Below are positions 12,801 to 19,353 of a stretch of DNA of 23,747 nucleotides, piece after piece. The stretch is from Botryllus schlosseri. Its lineage: Eukaryota; Chordata; Ascidiacea; Stolidobranchia; Styelidae. Both the position numbers and the translations under genes were made by a program. The stretch is taken from positions 1 through 23,747 of the forward strand of contig ATSW01006153.1 of NCBI GenBank assembly GCA_000444245.1, in the 5' to 3' direction. How positions within the stretch are numbered: the stretch's first letter is position 1; every line of letters begins with the position of its first letter. The notes under the pieces were generated by a model, which searched no databases, had not been told where the DNA came from, and was given only the letters and a program-made list of their open reading frames with translations.

Positions 12801-15343
12801 ACTCCCTATTATATCACAGCACTCAAAGTTTAGAGATTATCTAGATATCGCGATCTCTATCTTGATTGGCCGGCTATTATGACACTCTGTTTTGAATTCA
12901 TTGCTACTTCTGAATGCCTCACTATTTTCACACTCACTGAGGTCTTGAATGCGAGTGATTTGGTATATGGACATATAGATAGATAGCAGTTGTTTTTATT
13001 CACTAGGCTATTGATGGAATGACTGAAAACTGTGATGTGAGCGCAATAGGATCAGTGCACTTCTCCTATCGGCATTACCACATGTGTGACATGTCGTCAA
13101 TATATTATATTTTTATGTGGTAAAAAAAAATACATACATAAAGCAATGGATGATTATAATTTTTGTCTTCTTGCCACCGCAAATTGAAAACGTATGACTG
13201 TTCATGTCAAAGTGGTCGATAGCAGTCACTGCAGTTCATTCCCTTTCATCAATATGATTGACTCCATATACAATTTCCAAGAAATGTGGTTCAGGTGTTT
13301 TGAATTTATAAAATTATTAATGAAACTGATACCTTACTGTTACTAGTCGAGTAGTTTGATCTACTTGTACTACTTGTATGAGCATGATAGCATAGTAGCG
13401 CGTTCCCTGCCTAGTTTCATTGTGGAAGACCTGAACGCAAACCTAGGTTGAGACCACTGTTCCCTCTGAGCTGCACACGTTCACGGCCGCACACTGCTTT
13501 TAAAATCGCCACGCACAGAAAAACGTGTGGCGAGCACAAGAAAGCAGAAGTGATGACCTTTTTATATTTTAATCACTAAGCACTGTTGTCCAAGGGACCA
13601 CGCAGTGAGTTGGTGAGTGCGCGCAGACTCGTGAAAAATTAGAGGGAACATTGGTTGAGACCATAAAAATTGTTATTCAGAAATTCCTTGCTCAGGTCAG
13701 CACAATATTGGTATGCTGGTAAAAAGCAGAATACCACAGTTGTAGTGTTGCAGGCAGTCACCTTCAAAATTACCAGACTTCTAATTAAGCATTTTCCAAA
13801 GGAACCTATTATTAGGGATGGTGTGAACCTCTGAAAGGTTCAGGTTCGTGTGAACGCTAACCGTTTTGAAAGGTTCTGTGTGAATGCGAACGTGAACCTC
13901 ATGATGTCATATTGCCAATTCCAACCCTACATATATATTAATGTACAATGTCCATGTACAAGTACACGATACCTATAGTGACAACTCGGGCCACTTTATG
14001 CCGCAATGCTGAAGTACATACTGACTTTTTAACCATCGCCAAATGTAGGCTATCAACTGGAGCAATCCAATGATATAATAATCCCATAAATTCAATGTCT
14101 TCCGTCGCTTGGCCAACAATTTCGATGAGAACTTGCAAGGGAAAATAAGCTTACGCCTAAATGTTTAGGCCAGACCGGACAATACATTTGGCGTCTGAGT
14201 ATTGCTGCATTGATATTGAGCAGAGTGAAAACGGGTTTCTATACTTGCTACCGATATTATCCCATTAACAAGTTATACAGGAGTAGCTAACACCCCAATC
14301 ACACAGATTTGGTTTTTATGATACAATAAACATATCAAATCAAAATTGACCCCATATAGCCTGCTAGATTTTTTACATTAGACAACGATGTATTCTTTAC
14401 ATAATTTCATTGATTGGTAGAATAAGCATCATTCGCGGACTATACATAAATATAGCGTATCTCGCTCTTGATGTTGTGTGATTGTGGATCAAGCTCACAG
14501 CAGAGTCCCTGAACATCCACAAATGGAAAACTGGATATTTCGAGCAAACTTTTGTAACAAAGCAAGTAAAATTTTTGAGATTGGTAAGGTGCATGCTCGT
14601 CTAGCGTTGATTATTTATGCTGCCAGCACATGCATATAATAGCCCGCAGTTGAAATGCAAAGAATTTCAACCAAAGATATTATAATGACGTGGAAAATAA
14701 CAATATATGAAAAAGGTGCAGAACCTACCAAGGTTCATTTGTGACCTTGAACCTCAAAATTTCTGAGGTCCACATATAGAACGCAAAAGTGAACCTCACG
14801 TTCACACCATCCCTACCTATTATGTATTAGTAGTTTATGGCTGGTTTTGCACAGTCATGGAGCAAAATAGCTGCTATATCACAATAATGGAATGTGCTTA
14901 GGAATATCAGTCACCTTGCACAAGTCATAGCGACGCCCTAACGTAATTGTAACATTTAACATGGGCGATTACCAAATCAATTACCGTACTTAAACTATAT
15001 CCATAATCTAAATTTGAATTTGTTGTAAGTTTATAGAACTACTACTACTGGAATCAGAATGTATATTTGGCTAGACTTCACTTGCTTACATCTACTGATA
15101 GTGTACTTATGGAATTCAAGATGCCATATGTCTCGAAATATTTCTTGTTTATAATTACCATTGTAAATTAGATGTTTATGTTCGGCCATGGATCCCAACT
15201 AAGACATCAGACCTCTTCCATTGAAACAATATAATTAAATCATATAAAAATTATAACATACTTGGCTCCAGACCATATGCAAATCGTGATGTGGAAAAAA
15301 GCAAAACTGACACTGCAAAAAGCAACAGTCGATTTTCGATCAT
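642..15343 (-). CDS. CDHR2-like: CDHR2/CDH23-like cadherin, N-terminal 508 residues in 12 exons (3' part outside window)
   Basis: A calcium-dependent adhesion protein of the cadherin superfamily, predicted extracellular and type I membrane-anchored (anchor not in window). Twelve minus-strand exons, each with AG acceptor and GT donor, total 1,524 coding bases. Seen in the product: signal peptide (residues 1-24), EC1 (about 28-131), EC2 (132-245), EC3 (246-366), EC4 (367-485) and the start of EC5. Linker motifs are DENDNEPIF (123-131), DGPDTPPEF (237-245, degenerate), DINDNGPVF (358-366) and DENDNSPNF (477-485); LDYE/IDRE motifs lie mid-domain at 195-198, 308-311 and 444-447. Introns are phase 0 except intron 1 (phase 1) and intron 9 (phase 2). 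From memory of family sequences, the D-x-P-D-x-x-P-x-F linker and EC3/EC4 resemble CDHR2 (intermicrovillar adhesion) more than CDH23. The orthology is inferred; membership of the cadherin family is clear. Confidence 0.88.
1022..1177 (-). CDS. Cadherin gene exon 11: EC4 middle with LDYE
   Basis: Residues 404-455. Separated from exon 10 by the shortest intron seen (76 bp). Acceptor TTGCTTCTTCAG|CGA, donor GAA|GTCAGT (slightly unusual), phase 0. Contains NAAFDLVIIGDDGRYFELSS and EELDYETKRNLNFE. Confidence 0.9.
1254..1359 (-). CDS. Cadherin gene exon 10: EC4 first half
   Basis: Completes codon 368 and encodes residues 369-403. Acceptor CTTGAATTTCAG|T, donor CAA|GTGAGA (phase 0). The phase 2 entry matches exon 9, which is good evidence that no exon lies between them. 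Reads DPTFQSPTARYNITISE, then LLIYVKDNDQ with the D-x-D calcium pair. Confidence 0.9.
1360..1897. other. Cadherin intron 9, no element recognised
   Basis: A 538-bp stretch between exons 10 and 9. Open frames of 60-80 codons on both strands overlap each other here and show no domain. The exon 9 to exon 10 phase match argues against a further exon. Confidence 0.6.
1898..2025 (-). CDS. Cadherin gene exon 9: end of EC3 with DINDN linker
   Basis: Residues 326-367 plus two bases of codon 368. Acceptor GATGTGTTCCAG|GCT, donor TACAG|GTACGT (phase 2). Begins ATEIKPG, passes through a long proline/serine loop, and ends SVIVTIFVEDINDNGPVFY. The A-T-E start of the loop after the T strand matches the CDHR2/CDH23 pattern. 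Confidence 0.9.
2026..3075. other. Cadherin intron 8, nothing recognised
   Basis: 1,050 bp of AT-rich sequence. No inverted-repeat ends, tRNA boxes or convincing coding stretch were seen; the 107-codon open frame at 2374-2697 has no recognisable domain. Confidence 0.5.
3076..3270 (-). CDS. Cadherin gene exon 8: EC3 core
   Basis: Residues 261-325, the longest exon in the window. Acceptor TGCATGTTCAG|TCA, donor ACA|GTAAGA, phase 0. Shows LLTVEANDGDYG (calcium strand), AIKYTL, IFSIGNESGILAV and KIDRE, ending GFYTLNVT. The extended loop after DRE is also found in CDH23 and CDHR2 EC3. Confidence 0.92.
3271..4182. other. Cadherin intron 7 with a plus-strand open stretch and a possible hAT end
   Basis: 912 bp. 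At about 3592-3828 a plus-strand frame stays open for 79 codons straight after a strong acceptor-like tract (tttttttgcatcgcag). At about 4035 the minus strand reads TTGGGGTTGCCAACCGGTGG, like a decayed hAT terminus with no partner. Neither is firm. Confidence 0.4.
4183..4332 (-). CDS. Cadherin gene exon 7: end of EC2, degenerate linker, start of EC3
   Basis: Residues 211-260. Acceptor TTTAATATAG|GAT, donor GAT|GTAAGA, phase 0. Ends EC2 with DGPDTPPEF in place of D-x-N-D-N-x-P-x-F, so two asparagines of the calcium linker are replaced. EC3 then opens with RQYSGSVEENADD. From memory, human CDHR2 has a very similar proline-containing linker here (VDQPDLDPQF), the strongest pointer to that subfamily. 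Confidence 0.86.
4392..4949. repeat. Fold-back (long inverted repeat) element, copy 1
   Basis: Two arms of about 235-260 bp (near 4392-4650 and 4715-4949) are inverted copies of each other. The left begins CTGTAGATTACTAACTTAC and the right, read in reverse, CTATAGATTGCTAATTTAC. Internal landmarks repeat in mirror order: GCGCAATTCAGTC, CTGCTGAGCCAGCTAA, GCTCAAATTT, TCCGAAAATACA. The right arm is shorter near the centre. It is homologous to copy 2 at 10156-10736. No coding capacity; probably a non-autonomous DNA element. The target duplication is unclear. Confidence 0.8.
4950..5566. mobile_element. Non-autonomous hAT element, 617 bp, 8-bp duplication atctatag
   Basis: Ends are CAGTGGTTTTCAAC at the left and, in reverse, CGGGGTTTCTCAACC at the right, with subterminal GCCGGTCTG and GACCGGT boxes. 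A perfect 8-bp direct repeat, atctatag, flanks it at 4942-4949 and 5567-5574, the hAT signature. The left duplication coincides with the last bases of fold-back copy 1, so the hAT came later. No transposase frame is seen. Confidence 0.85.
5575..5841. other. Rest of cadherin intron 6, nothing recognised
   Basis: AT-rich sequence between the hAT element and exon 6. No feature is supported beyond the donor of intron 6 at 5841. Confidence 0.4.
5842..5958 (-). CDS. Cadherin gene exon 6: EC2 with LDYE
   Basis: Residues 172-210. Acceptor AATATTTCAG|GAA, donor AAG|GTAAGA, phase 0. Contains RGVLELTS, then TETLDYE and the strand PIYIGVLTAK, as expected for the middle of a cadherin repeat. Confidence 0.88.
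6181..6267 (-). CDS. Cadherin gene exon 5: EC2 first half
   Basis: Residues 143-171. Acceptor TTAATCTCAG|GGT, donor CAA|GTGAGT, phase 0. Reads GSEAGTVAGQVDATDAD, the classic G-T-x-V-x-x-V-x-A-T-D-x-D calcium-binding strand of a cadherin repeat, followed by a shortened loop (SNVDMFLQ). Confidence 0.88.
6268..6976. other. Cadherin intron 4; weak inverted-repeat signal only
   Basis: 709 bp. A weak mirrored pair, gggacgggggtaatcgaatc near 6460 and gatgcgaattgcctattcc near 6670, could be the ends of a short decayed element. The match is too poor and too short to call. Confidence 0.3.
6977..7066 (-). CDS. Cadherin gene exon 4: end of EC1, EC1-EC2 calcium linker
   Basis: Residues 113-142. Acceptor TTTCAACAG|ATT, donor GAA|GTATTG, phase 0. 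Contains the canonical calcium linker DENDNEPIF followed by the first EC2 strand (LPYIFYLHE), with the E that normally starts the x-E-N/x-E-x motif. Confidence 0.9.
7146..7673. mobile_element. hAT-like element, about 528 bp
   Basis: Left end CAGGGATGGGAAAACG; right end in reverse CAGGGAAGGGTGGAAAATTACG. The interior near the right end carries the GCGGCC and GAGCTGCATGTGGCTC boxes often seen in such elements. The target duplication is at best degenerate (ccacagca against gcatagta, if shifted by two), so the exact ends are uncertain. No coding capacity. Confidence 0.65.
7674..8226. other. Rest of cadherin intron 3, nothing recognised
   Basis: About 550 bp of AT-rich sequence up to exon 3. No repeat ends or exon-like frames were identified. 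Confidence 0.4.
8227..8286 (-). CDS. Cadherin gene exon 3: EC1 strand (60 bp micro-exon)
   Basis: Residues 93-112, phase 0 to phase 0. Acceptor TCTATTTACAG|ACT, donor AAG|GTGCGT. Reads TVASYEVTEVAADADNVNDK, the strand after LDRE in a cadherin repeat (Y-x-V-x-V-x-A-x-D). It is too short to detect alone; it is called because it joins exons 2 and 4 in frame and supplies the missing part of EC1. Confidence 0.8.
8465..9800. mobile_element. Unclassified 1.34 kb terminal-inverted-repeat element
   Basis: Left end CTCGGGGCCGAGGCCAATTC and right end in reverse CTGAGGGTGGAGCCCAATTC agree at 15 of 20 bases. Inside both ends lie clusters of a short subterminal motif (ACTCAAxTAAGTATCGAT-like: tctactcagtaacgatt, ctactcagcaacgattt; on the right tatcgatcgatacttagttgag and repeats), as expected of transposase-binding sites. 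No clear target duplication. The interior has two exon-like open stretches on the plus strand (9145-9291 and 9414-9527), described in the findings. The superfamily is unknown. Confidence 0.6.
9414..9527 (+). other. Exon-like open stretch inside the 8465-9800 element
   Basis: A strong acceptor (attcttttgttctttcag) is followed by 38 open codons beginning AYTYVFACCETS and ending STNGLDE, then a donor-like GAG|GTAAAG. No domain is recognised. It lies in the middle of a transposon-like element on the strand opposite to the cadherin gene. It could be a captured host exon, part of a decayed transposase, or chance. Confidence 0.3.
9801..10155. other. Intron 2 segment, nothing recognised
   Basis: About 355 bp between the 1.34 kb element and fold-back copy 2. 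No repeat end, exon-like frame or RNA box was seen. Confidence 0.4.
10156..10736. repeat. Fold-back (long inverted repeat) element, copy 2
   Basis: Arms of about 260 bp (near 10156-10417 and 10474-10736) around a spacer of about 57 bp. Left TATAGATTACTAACTTATGG; right in reverse CTATAGATAACTGATATACGG. Mirrored landmarks: GCTCGAGTT/GAGCGCTCAAATT, CGCGACAGTAGCTTTCGA, AAATCGGCATTGTTC. Clearly the same family as 4392-4949, in the same gene. In the nuclear transcript it could fold into a long imperfect hairpin. Confidence 0.82.
10802..10920 (+). mobile_element. Possible Ty3/Gypsy-type LTR retrotransposon integrase fossil fragment
   Basis: A short plus-strand stretch has the spacing of the end of a retroviral-type integrase core (a W-x-E-F-x-R-E-Y-x-I block followed by an S-S-x-H-Y-x-Q block). 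It stops where the hAT element at 10921 begins. It is a tiny, broken, old remnant; no LTRs were found. The resemblance is by eye only. Confidence 0.3.
10921..11365. mobile_element. hAT-like element, about 445 bp
   Basis: Left ATGGGGTTCCCACCCTGTGG and right in reverse CGAGGGTTCCCAACCTTTTG followed by CTGTGGCCCC. These termini resemble the common CAGxGGTTCCCAACC hAT class. Flanking octamers atatagac and atctagtt match at 5 of 8, a decayed target duplication. No transposase frame. Confidence 0.55.
11623..11824. mobile_element. hAT miniature element, 202 bp
   Basis: Ends CAGGGGTCACAAACTC and, in reverse, CAGGGGTCACCAACTC agree at 15 of 16. Flanking octamers ctcaagat and ttctagat agree at 6 of 8, a slightly decayed hAT duplication. 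Too short to code for anything. Confidence 0.78.
11825..12168. other. End of cadherin intron 2, GGAGT-rich stretch
   Basis: Contains irregular repeats of a GGAGTCGGAGTTGGAGT type at about 11833-11850 and 12054-12115 (ggagtaggagtcac, gagtcggagttggagttgg, gaagtcggagatggagtgg). No gene or transposon end is recognised. It ends at the intron 2 donor next to exon 2. Confidence 0.4.
12169..12362 (-). CDS. Cadherin gene exon 2: most of EC1
   Basis: Residues 28-92. Acceptor TTATGTTCAG|AT, donor GAG|GTATCT (phase 0). The reading shows the EC1 pattern: ENVKAGEEAYVMSATG, IVYSIS, then a STGRV turn and DLNRE, the counterpart of the usual LDRE. Odd points: the normal A-x-D-x-D calcium motif is absent (SATGPT in its place), and there are three cysteines. 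A second usable acceptor lies 18 bases upstream in frame and would add six residues. Confidence 0.85.
12680..12766. mobile_element. Very short hAT-like inverted-repeat element, 87 bp
   Basis: CAGGGGTTCACAAAGTG at the left and, in reverse, CAGTGGTTCCCAAATTTCC at the right. Flanking octamers match poorly (cgacataa, agctgtaa), so this may be a deletion derivative or two unrelated ends. Just upstream (12540-12660) is a degenerate ggttagg/gttaggg-rich stretch. Confidence 0.4.
13455..13653. mobile_element. hAT miniature element, 199 bp, perfect 8-bp duplication gttgagac
   Basis: Ends CACTGTTCCCTCTGAG and, in reverse, CAATGTTCCCTCTAAT. Perfect direct repeats gttgagac lie at 13447-13454 and 13654-13661. 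The interior is GC-richer than the intron around it (GCACACGTTCACGGCCGCAC; GTGAGTGCGCGCAG). The CAxTGTTCCCTCTAA terminus is a widely distributed animal hAT type. It lies in intron 1. Confidence 0.9.
13813..14815. mobile_element. Non-autonomous hAT element, 1,003 bp, perfect 8-bp duplication cctattat
   Basis: Ends TAGGGATGGTGTGAAC and, in reverse, TAGGGATGGTGTGAAC (identical over 16 bp). Perfect duplications cctattat lie at 13805-13812 and 14816-14823. Both ends carry repeated GAACCT/AGGTTC boxes over about 100 bp. Open frames of 65-66 codons inside show no transposase motif. Its right end is homologous, in reverse, to the element starting at 21343. The perfect duplication suggests a fairly recent insertion into cadherin intron 1. 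Confidence 0.92.
14824..15261. other. 5' part of cadherin intron 1, nothing recognised
   Basis: 438 bp next to exon 1. No transposon ends or RNA boxes were seen. The intron 1 donor (GTATGT) is at its right edge. Confidence 0.4.
15262..15343 (-). CDS. Cadherin gene exon 1: start codon and signal peptide
   Basis: Encodes residues 1-27: MIENR, then a hydrophobic core (LLLFAVSVLLF), then a polar stretch ending in AYG|LEP, which fits signal peptidase cleavage after A-x-G. The ATG has A at -3, and an in-frame TAA lies 33 bases upstream (15377-15379), which supports this start. The donor is A|GTATGT, leaving a phase 1 codon. The signal peptide agrees with a secreted-domain cadherin and its phase matches exon 2. 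A 5' untranslated exon further right cannot be excluded. Confidence 0.8.
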
Positions 15344-17537
15344 CCTCCGAAAGCAGCTCCGTAAGCAGTTCCTCGGTTATAAAATTTCTATTTACAATAG
15401 CTACAGGATAAAATATTCAATATTCGGAACTGTATTATTAAAACAAAGGTTTATAATAACATCATAGCATTGGAGAAGTGAAACATTTGCAATATTCAAC
15501 AACAAAATGTTGCATTGTGGCATCCTAACCATCGCACCACTTTAATAAAGTTAATAAAGTCATGTTCAATGCTCCCTTTGCTAAATCACAAACCACTTAC
15601 AGAAACCTGCATTGATCTGAATCTTCCAAACTCATAAAGAGACATCTCTACATCAAATTGTCTTGCAGATTGTTTGTAAATATGTTTCGCTTAAAATAAT
15701 CGCACTAATTCCTAAATTAACATCTCACTGGGAAGCATTGAGAAATGTGATACATAAAAATTTTGTCACCTCAGTTCATGTCAAATCCTACTAGTAATCA
15801 TATAAATATGCCATAAATGACAATATGCCGTATAAATGAAACTATTTGATATGTCTATCCTGAGAATAATAGATAAATCGATTACTGCGTATGGTTGATA
15901 ACTGCCACCACAGTAGAGAAGTAACTTTGAAATCACTTTCCGATGTCTATGTGACATTAGTTATTGGCCGTAACAAATTGGAAATAAAACGTGATAATAT
16001 CATGATAAAATAAATGAATAAACGAAAGTCCAAGTAAATAGCAGAATTGATGCAAATTAGATTGGTGTATATTGCCTAAAAACCATTCAAGATTTATTGA
16101 GCATATTTTCGAATAATAGCTCAATTCTTGTACTGTGATATTATCATAATATTAGTAATCCAGTATACATCACTTTTGCATCCCACAGACATTACAACAA
16201 AATCTTCATTGTGAATAGATTTTATTAACCTTTCAATTTTCCAACCGCCGTCACCTAGTTCTTGCAGTATAGTAAGTAATCAAATCATAAAAATTGAGAT
16301 TAAAACCAGAGAGTCGAAAACAGTTCTGAATGCTAAAAGTGATGATTGTACTGAGTAGGCCTATTAGAAAAATGAACCAGAACATTGGCTAATGTAATAT
16401 GTAAGTAATCTGTCACATCAGTCCAGTTTCAAATACATACACCACCATCCGTGATATTTAAATACCGAACCAACACTGACTACGCCTACCCCATAGTGTA
16501 CTGAAGTGATCAATTGATCATTCAAGAGTTGTTAGAAGAAGAATGCTGCGTAGCGTTTGTTGTTCGTATAACGCAAAACGCAAAACCTATCACAAGCACG
16601 AGATCTGTCAGATCTTCATATGCTACACCATCGGCTTATGCAATTCTAGAATGAAGTCCATTTGACATCTTCTGATTACTAATCAATCATAAGGTTCGCT
16701 ATAGTCGACTGTGACTTAGATTCAGGTACACAATCCACCTATTGAACAAAGCGATTCAGACGACATTCATATCACGGATAGAATTCCACGACACCTTTTT
16801 AACTTCGAATGCGTTTGTACTTCGAACGACCCTTCATCGTACAGCAATCATCTCAAATCAGCATCTATATCCGCTATGCTGAGGCTAAATTCGACAACGA
16901 ATCCTTGCCTATCTGTTTTGGGCTAGTATTGTAGGGTAGGCACTTAAATACCTTGCGCTGTGAAGAGAATCTTTTGTGATGGGCCGAACAAGATTTAAAA
17001 AATTTTGATGGCACTTATCATTCGTTGAGTACTCCACAGCGGTTGATACTCAAGATCGGCTCAGCTCTATTTCTCGCATAAATAGTTAGTTGTGTAACTT
17101 AAGCGTACCTTTGAAACACTCTTACCTGGAACCACGGGTCAGGGCTGCTAACCTACAATGCGGGCTATATGTCATGAACTCGCACAAAATATGACAAGTT
17201 GTTTTTACTACTCCAATCTCACCGAGGAACATCATTACGTCTGTAACTCTCAATTATTGCAAATACACGGTCACTAAAAGTATTATGCCTTCCTGAAGAT
17301 GGCCCTCCAGCTCCATGTTATCAAAATATTAAGATTGAAAAATTAAAGAAACCTGTAAATGCCTACTGTTAGGATCGCAACAATTTCTCCGTAACCAATG
17401 CTTGAAATTCGGGTAATGTTAGATTTAACACACTCATTTCCAGAATAAAATTAGGATCCTTCGGACACAACCCCTTTGCCCCCAATCCGACAAACCACAC
17501 ATCATAGTGGCTGCGGGTCTAACTAAATGCGAAAAGA
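15344..17537. other. Upstream region of the cadherin gene; promoter expected here but not identifiable
   Basis: About 2.2 kb of AT-rich sequence upstream of exon 1 with no coding stretch, no clear TATA box at a defined distance, and no transposon ends that could be paired. The promoter and 5' untranslated region presumably lie at its left end. No transcription start can be assigned by reading. Confidence 0.4.
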
Positions 17538-17837
17538 AATCACGCGGTTAGCGCAGTGGTAACGATAAACGCCTGCGGCTCGGGCTCGATTCCGCGTCGG
17601 AGGTTATCTGTTCTTACGGTGAAAAAAAATCCGATGAAAGAACGCACTCACAAGGAATGGAAGGAGGAAAGAGCCCCGGAATAGAGACTAATATCGAAAA
17701 GAACTGTGACATCGGGCACAAGTTCGCGGAGGATGCCAGTTTGAGAGACCGTGACTGGTTGTTCGGCATCCTGCTATCTGTTCATTACATCGCATTATGT
17801 CTTACCGCATTGTACGTTACGTGTGTCTTGATCATAT
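17538..17837 (+). mobile_element. tRNA-derived SINE, about 300 bp
   Basis: The head has an A box (ttagcgcagtggtaacg) and a B box (gggctcgattcc) at tRNA spacing, at about 17545-17595. A GC-richer body follows. Flanking gaaaaga repeats at 17531-17537 and 17838-17844 would be the target duplication. The T-arm and acceptor pairing are too poor for a working tRNA. A 60-codon frame (17657-17839) lies wholly within the body and is taken as chance, though its end is strongly hydrophobic. Confidence 0.65.
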
Positions 17838-17844
17838 GAAAAGA

Positions 17845-18685
17845 TGATCTGACGATGATTCAATCGCCACTTGGTCAGATCTAGTATTTCATCAGCCACC
17901 TACATCGTTCGAGAAGTTTTGCCATATGAATAAATAATCGGGGATGTTGGTTGGTAAAGGCTACACAGGACTCGCTGATCAGTTAATTGTCTTTAAGCAC
18001 GTCCTGTCCACAGTCAAGTTGAAATAAAAGCAATTTATACTGAATGAGTACTAGTCAGTTCTCAAAACTGACGGACCACTACCTGACATATCGATCTCGT
18101 CTTCTGTTAGGCCTGCATTTCACCTCATTTTGTTGTTTGTTCTTCTGTATTATCTTCTTTTAATTTTCATTCAGTTTGCATGCATCCTCTTTACATCGCC
18201 AACGCCCGGGTGAGGGTCTGATTACAAAGACTACTCCAAGTCGTTTCGACACCATCCTATATTTTCATTGTATTGCAGTCTTGTGGTGTTTTGAAATGAT
18301 GAAATTATTAACCTGATACTGAATTATTACCGCTGATTAATCACAATAGCTGATCTGAGAAGCAGGGATGGGAACGTGACCTTGCGAAGTCCCTTATATC
18401 AGTCATTCAATTTCATCGCTATGCGTATGGTGTATCAGCGAATTGCGCGAAAGTAACACAATATGTAGAAAGATTGCTGTATGCCAACTTTCAGAAAATT
18501 TGACGGTTCCATACTAATACCGAGAATGCTATTTCCGAGCATTCTCGGTATTGACCGGACACGAATTTGACAAATATAACACTTTTGTCAAGCTCAAAAT
18601 ATTCAAGCGAAACGCACCTTTTAAAATTTCCAAAATCATGAACTTTTTATCCAACTATGCTGGTGGGCAATCAAACCAACGACGT
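17845..18685. other. Intergenic stretch with an isolated hAT-like terminus and a perfect hairpin
   Basis: No gene recognised. At 18363 CAGGGATGGGAACGTGACC resembles the terminus of the 7146 element, but no partner end was found. A 15-bp perfect hairpin lies at 18516-18552 (listed separately). Confidence 0.4.
18516..18552. repeat. Perfect 15-bp inverted repeat with 7-nt loop
   Basis: aataccgagaatgct, loop atttccg, agcattctcggtatt. The arms match at all 15 positions. It is not inside an element whose ends were found. Function unknown. Confidence 0.85.
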
Positions 18686-18692
18686 ATGTCCG

Positions 18693-19062
18693 TTAATTAT
18701 TATTATTATCATTATTATTATTATTGACATTTTTACAGTGGTGCTACTCGCCTTTTCCAGGCTATGTGCACCACGACACTATAGTCTTGATCTTTGGTGA
18801 TCTTGGGGACGACTTCTTCTATATTTCGCTCATTCAGATGTCAGTCTCTCTCGCACTCATGCGCCCCCGTCGTGGTATTTTTTTGCTGCCGACTTGTAGC
18901 ACACTCACTTACAGTCTGGGCTCTTTAATGCACAGCAACTACAGTGATGTCGAGGAGCCCAGAGAAACCTCAGACACATAGAAGTTGGTCCAAACCGGTA
19001 TACGAACCAGTGCCATTGGTGTCGTGACAATGGTGCTTAACCAACTGCGCCACTCGCTTCCC
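18693..19062 (-). mobile_element. tRNA-derived SINE, 370 bp, (AAT)n tail, 7-bp duplication ATGTCCG
   Basis: On the minus strand it starts at 19062 with GGGAAGCGAG, then an A box (TGGCGCAGTTGGTTAAG) and a B box-like GGTTCGTATACC. A body of about 250 bp follows, and it ends in an imperfect (AAT)n run at 18694-18724. Perfect target duplications ATGTCCG lie at 18686-18692 and 19063-19069. An (AAT)n tail suggests mobilisation by a LINE whose 3' end carries the same repeat (inference). The 85-codon open frame on the plus strand here is inside the SINE. Confidence 0.88.
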
Positions 19063-19353
19063 ATGTCCGCAAATGAATCAAGACCTGATTTCAAAAAAGT
19101 TGACAGGTAGGCTAATAAAGCGTCACTGACGTTCTTCGCTCAGTGCAAATACACGGAAGGTGAGGCTGTCGCGCGATAGGATTGTGACTTAATATCCTTA
19201 CCCCTAACCTCTGTTTGCTAGAAGAAAAAAATTCTATATATGCAACGTGCGTTTTGCTGAACTATACTTGGAATCCGTAAGCAGAATTACTCGTCTCGAA
19301 ATCAGCTGAAATCCAGTCACTCGCGACTCATTTCAACAGTAAACGATGTAAGG

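Noticed and set aside
17545-17610. tRNA gene
   Set aside because: A and B boxes are present, but the T-stem and acceptor pairing are poor and it continues into a SINE body with flanking duplications.
18363-18390. hAT element starting CAGGGATGGGAACGTG
   Set aside because: Only one end is present; no partner terminus or duplication was found within reach.
18724-18981. 85-codon plus-strand open frame
   Set aside because: It lies wholly within the minus-strand SINE, bounded by its (AAT)n tail and tRNA head.
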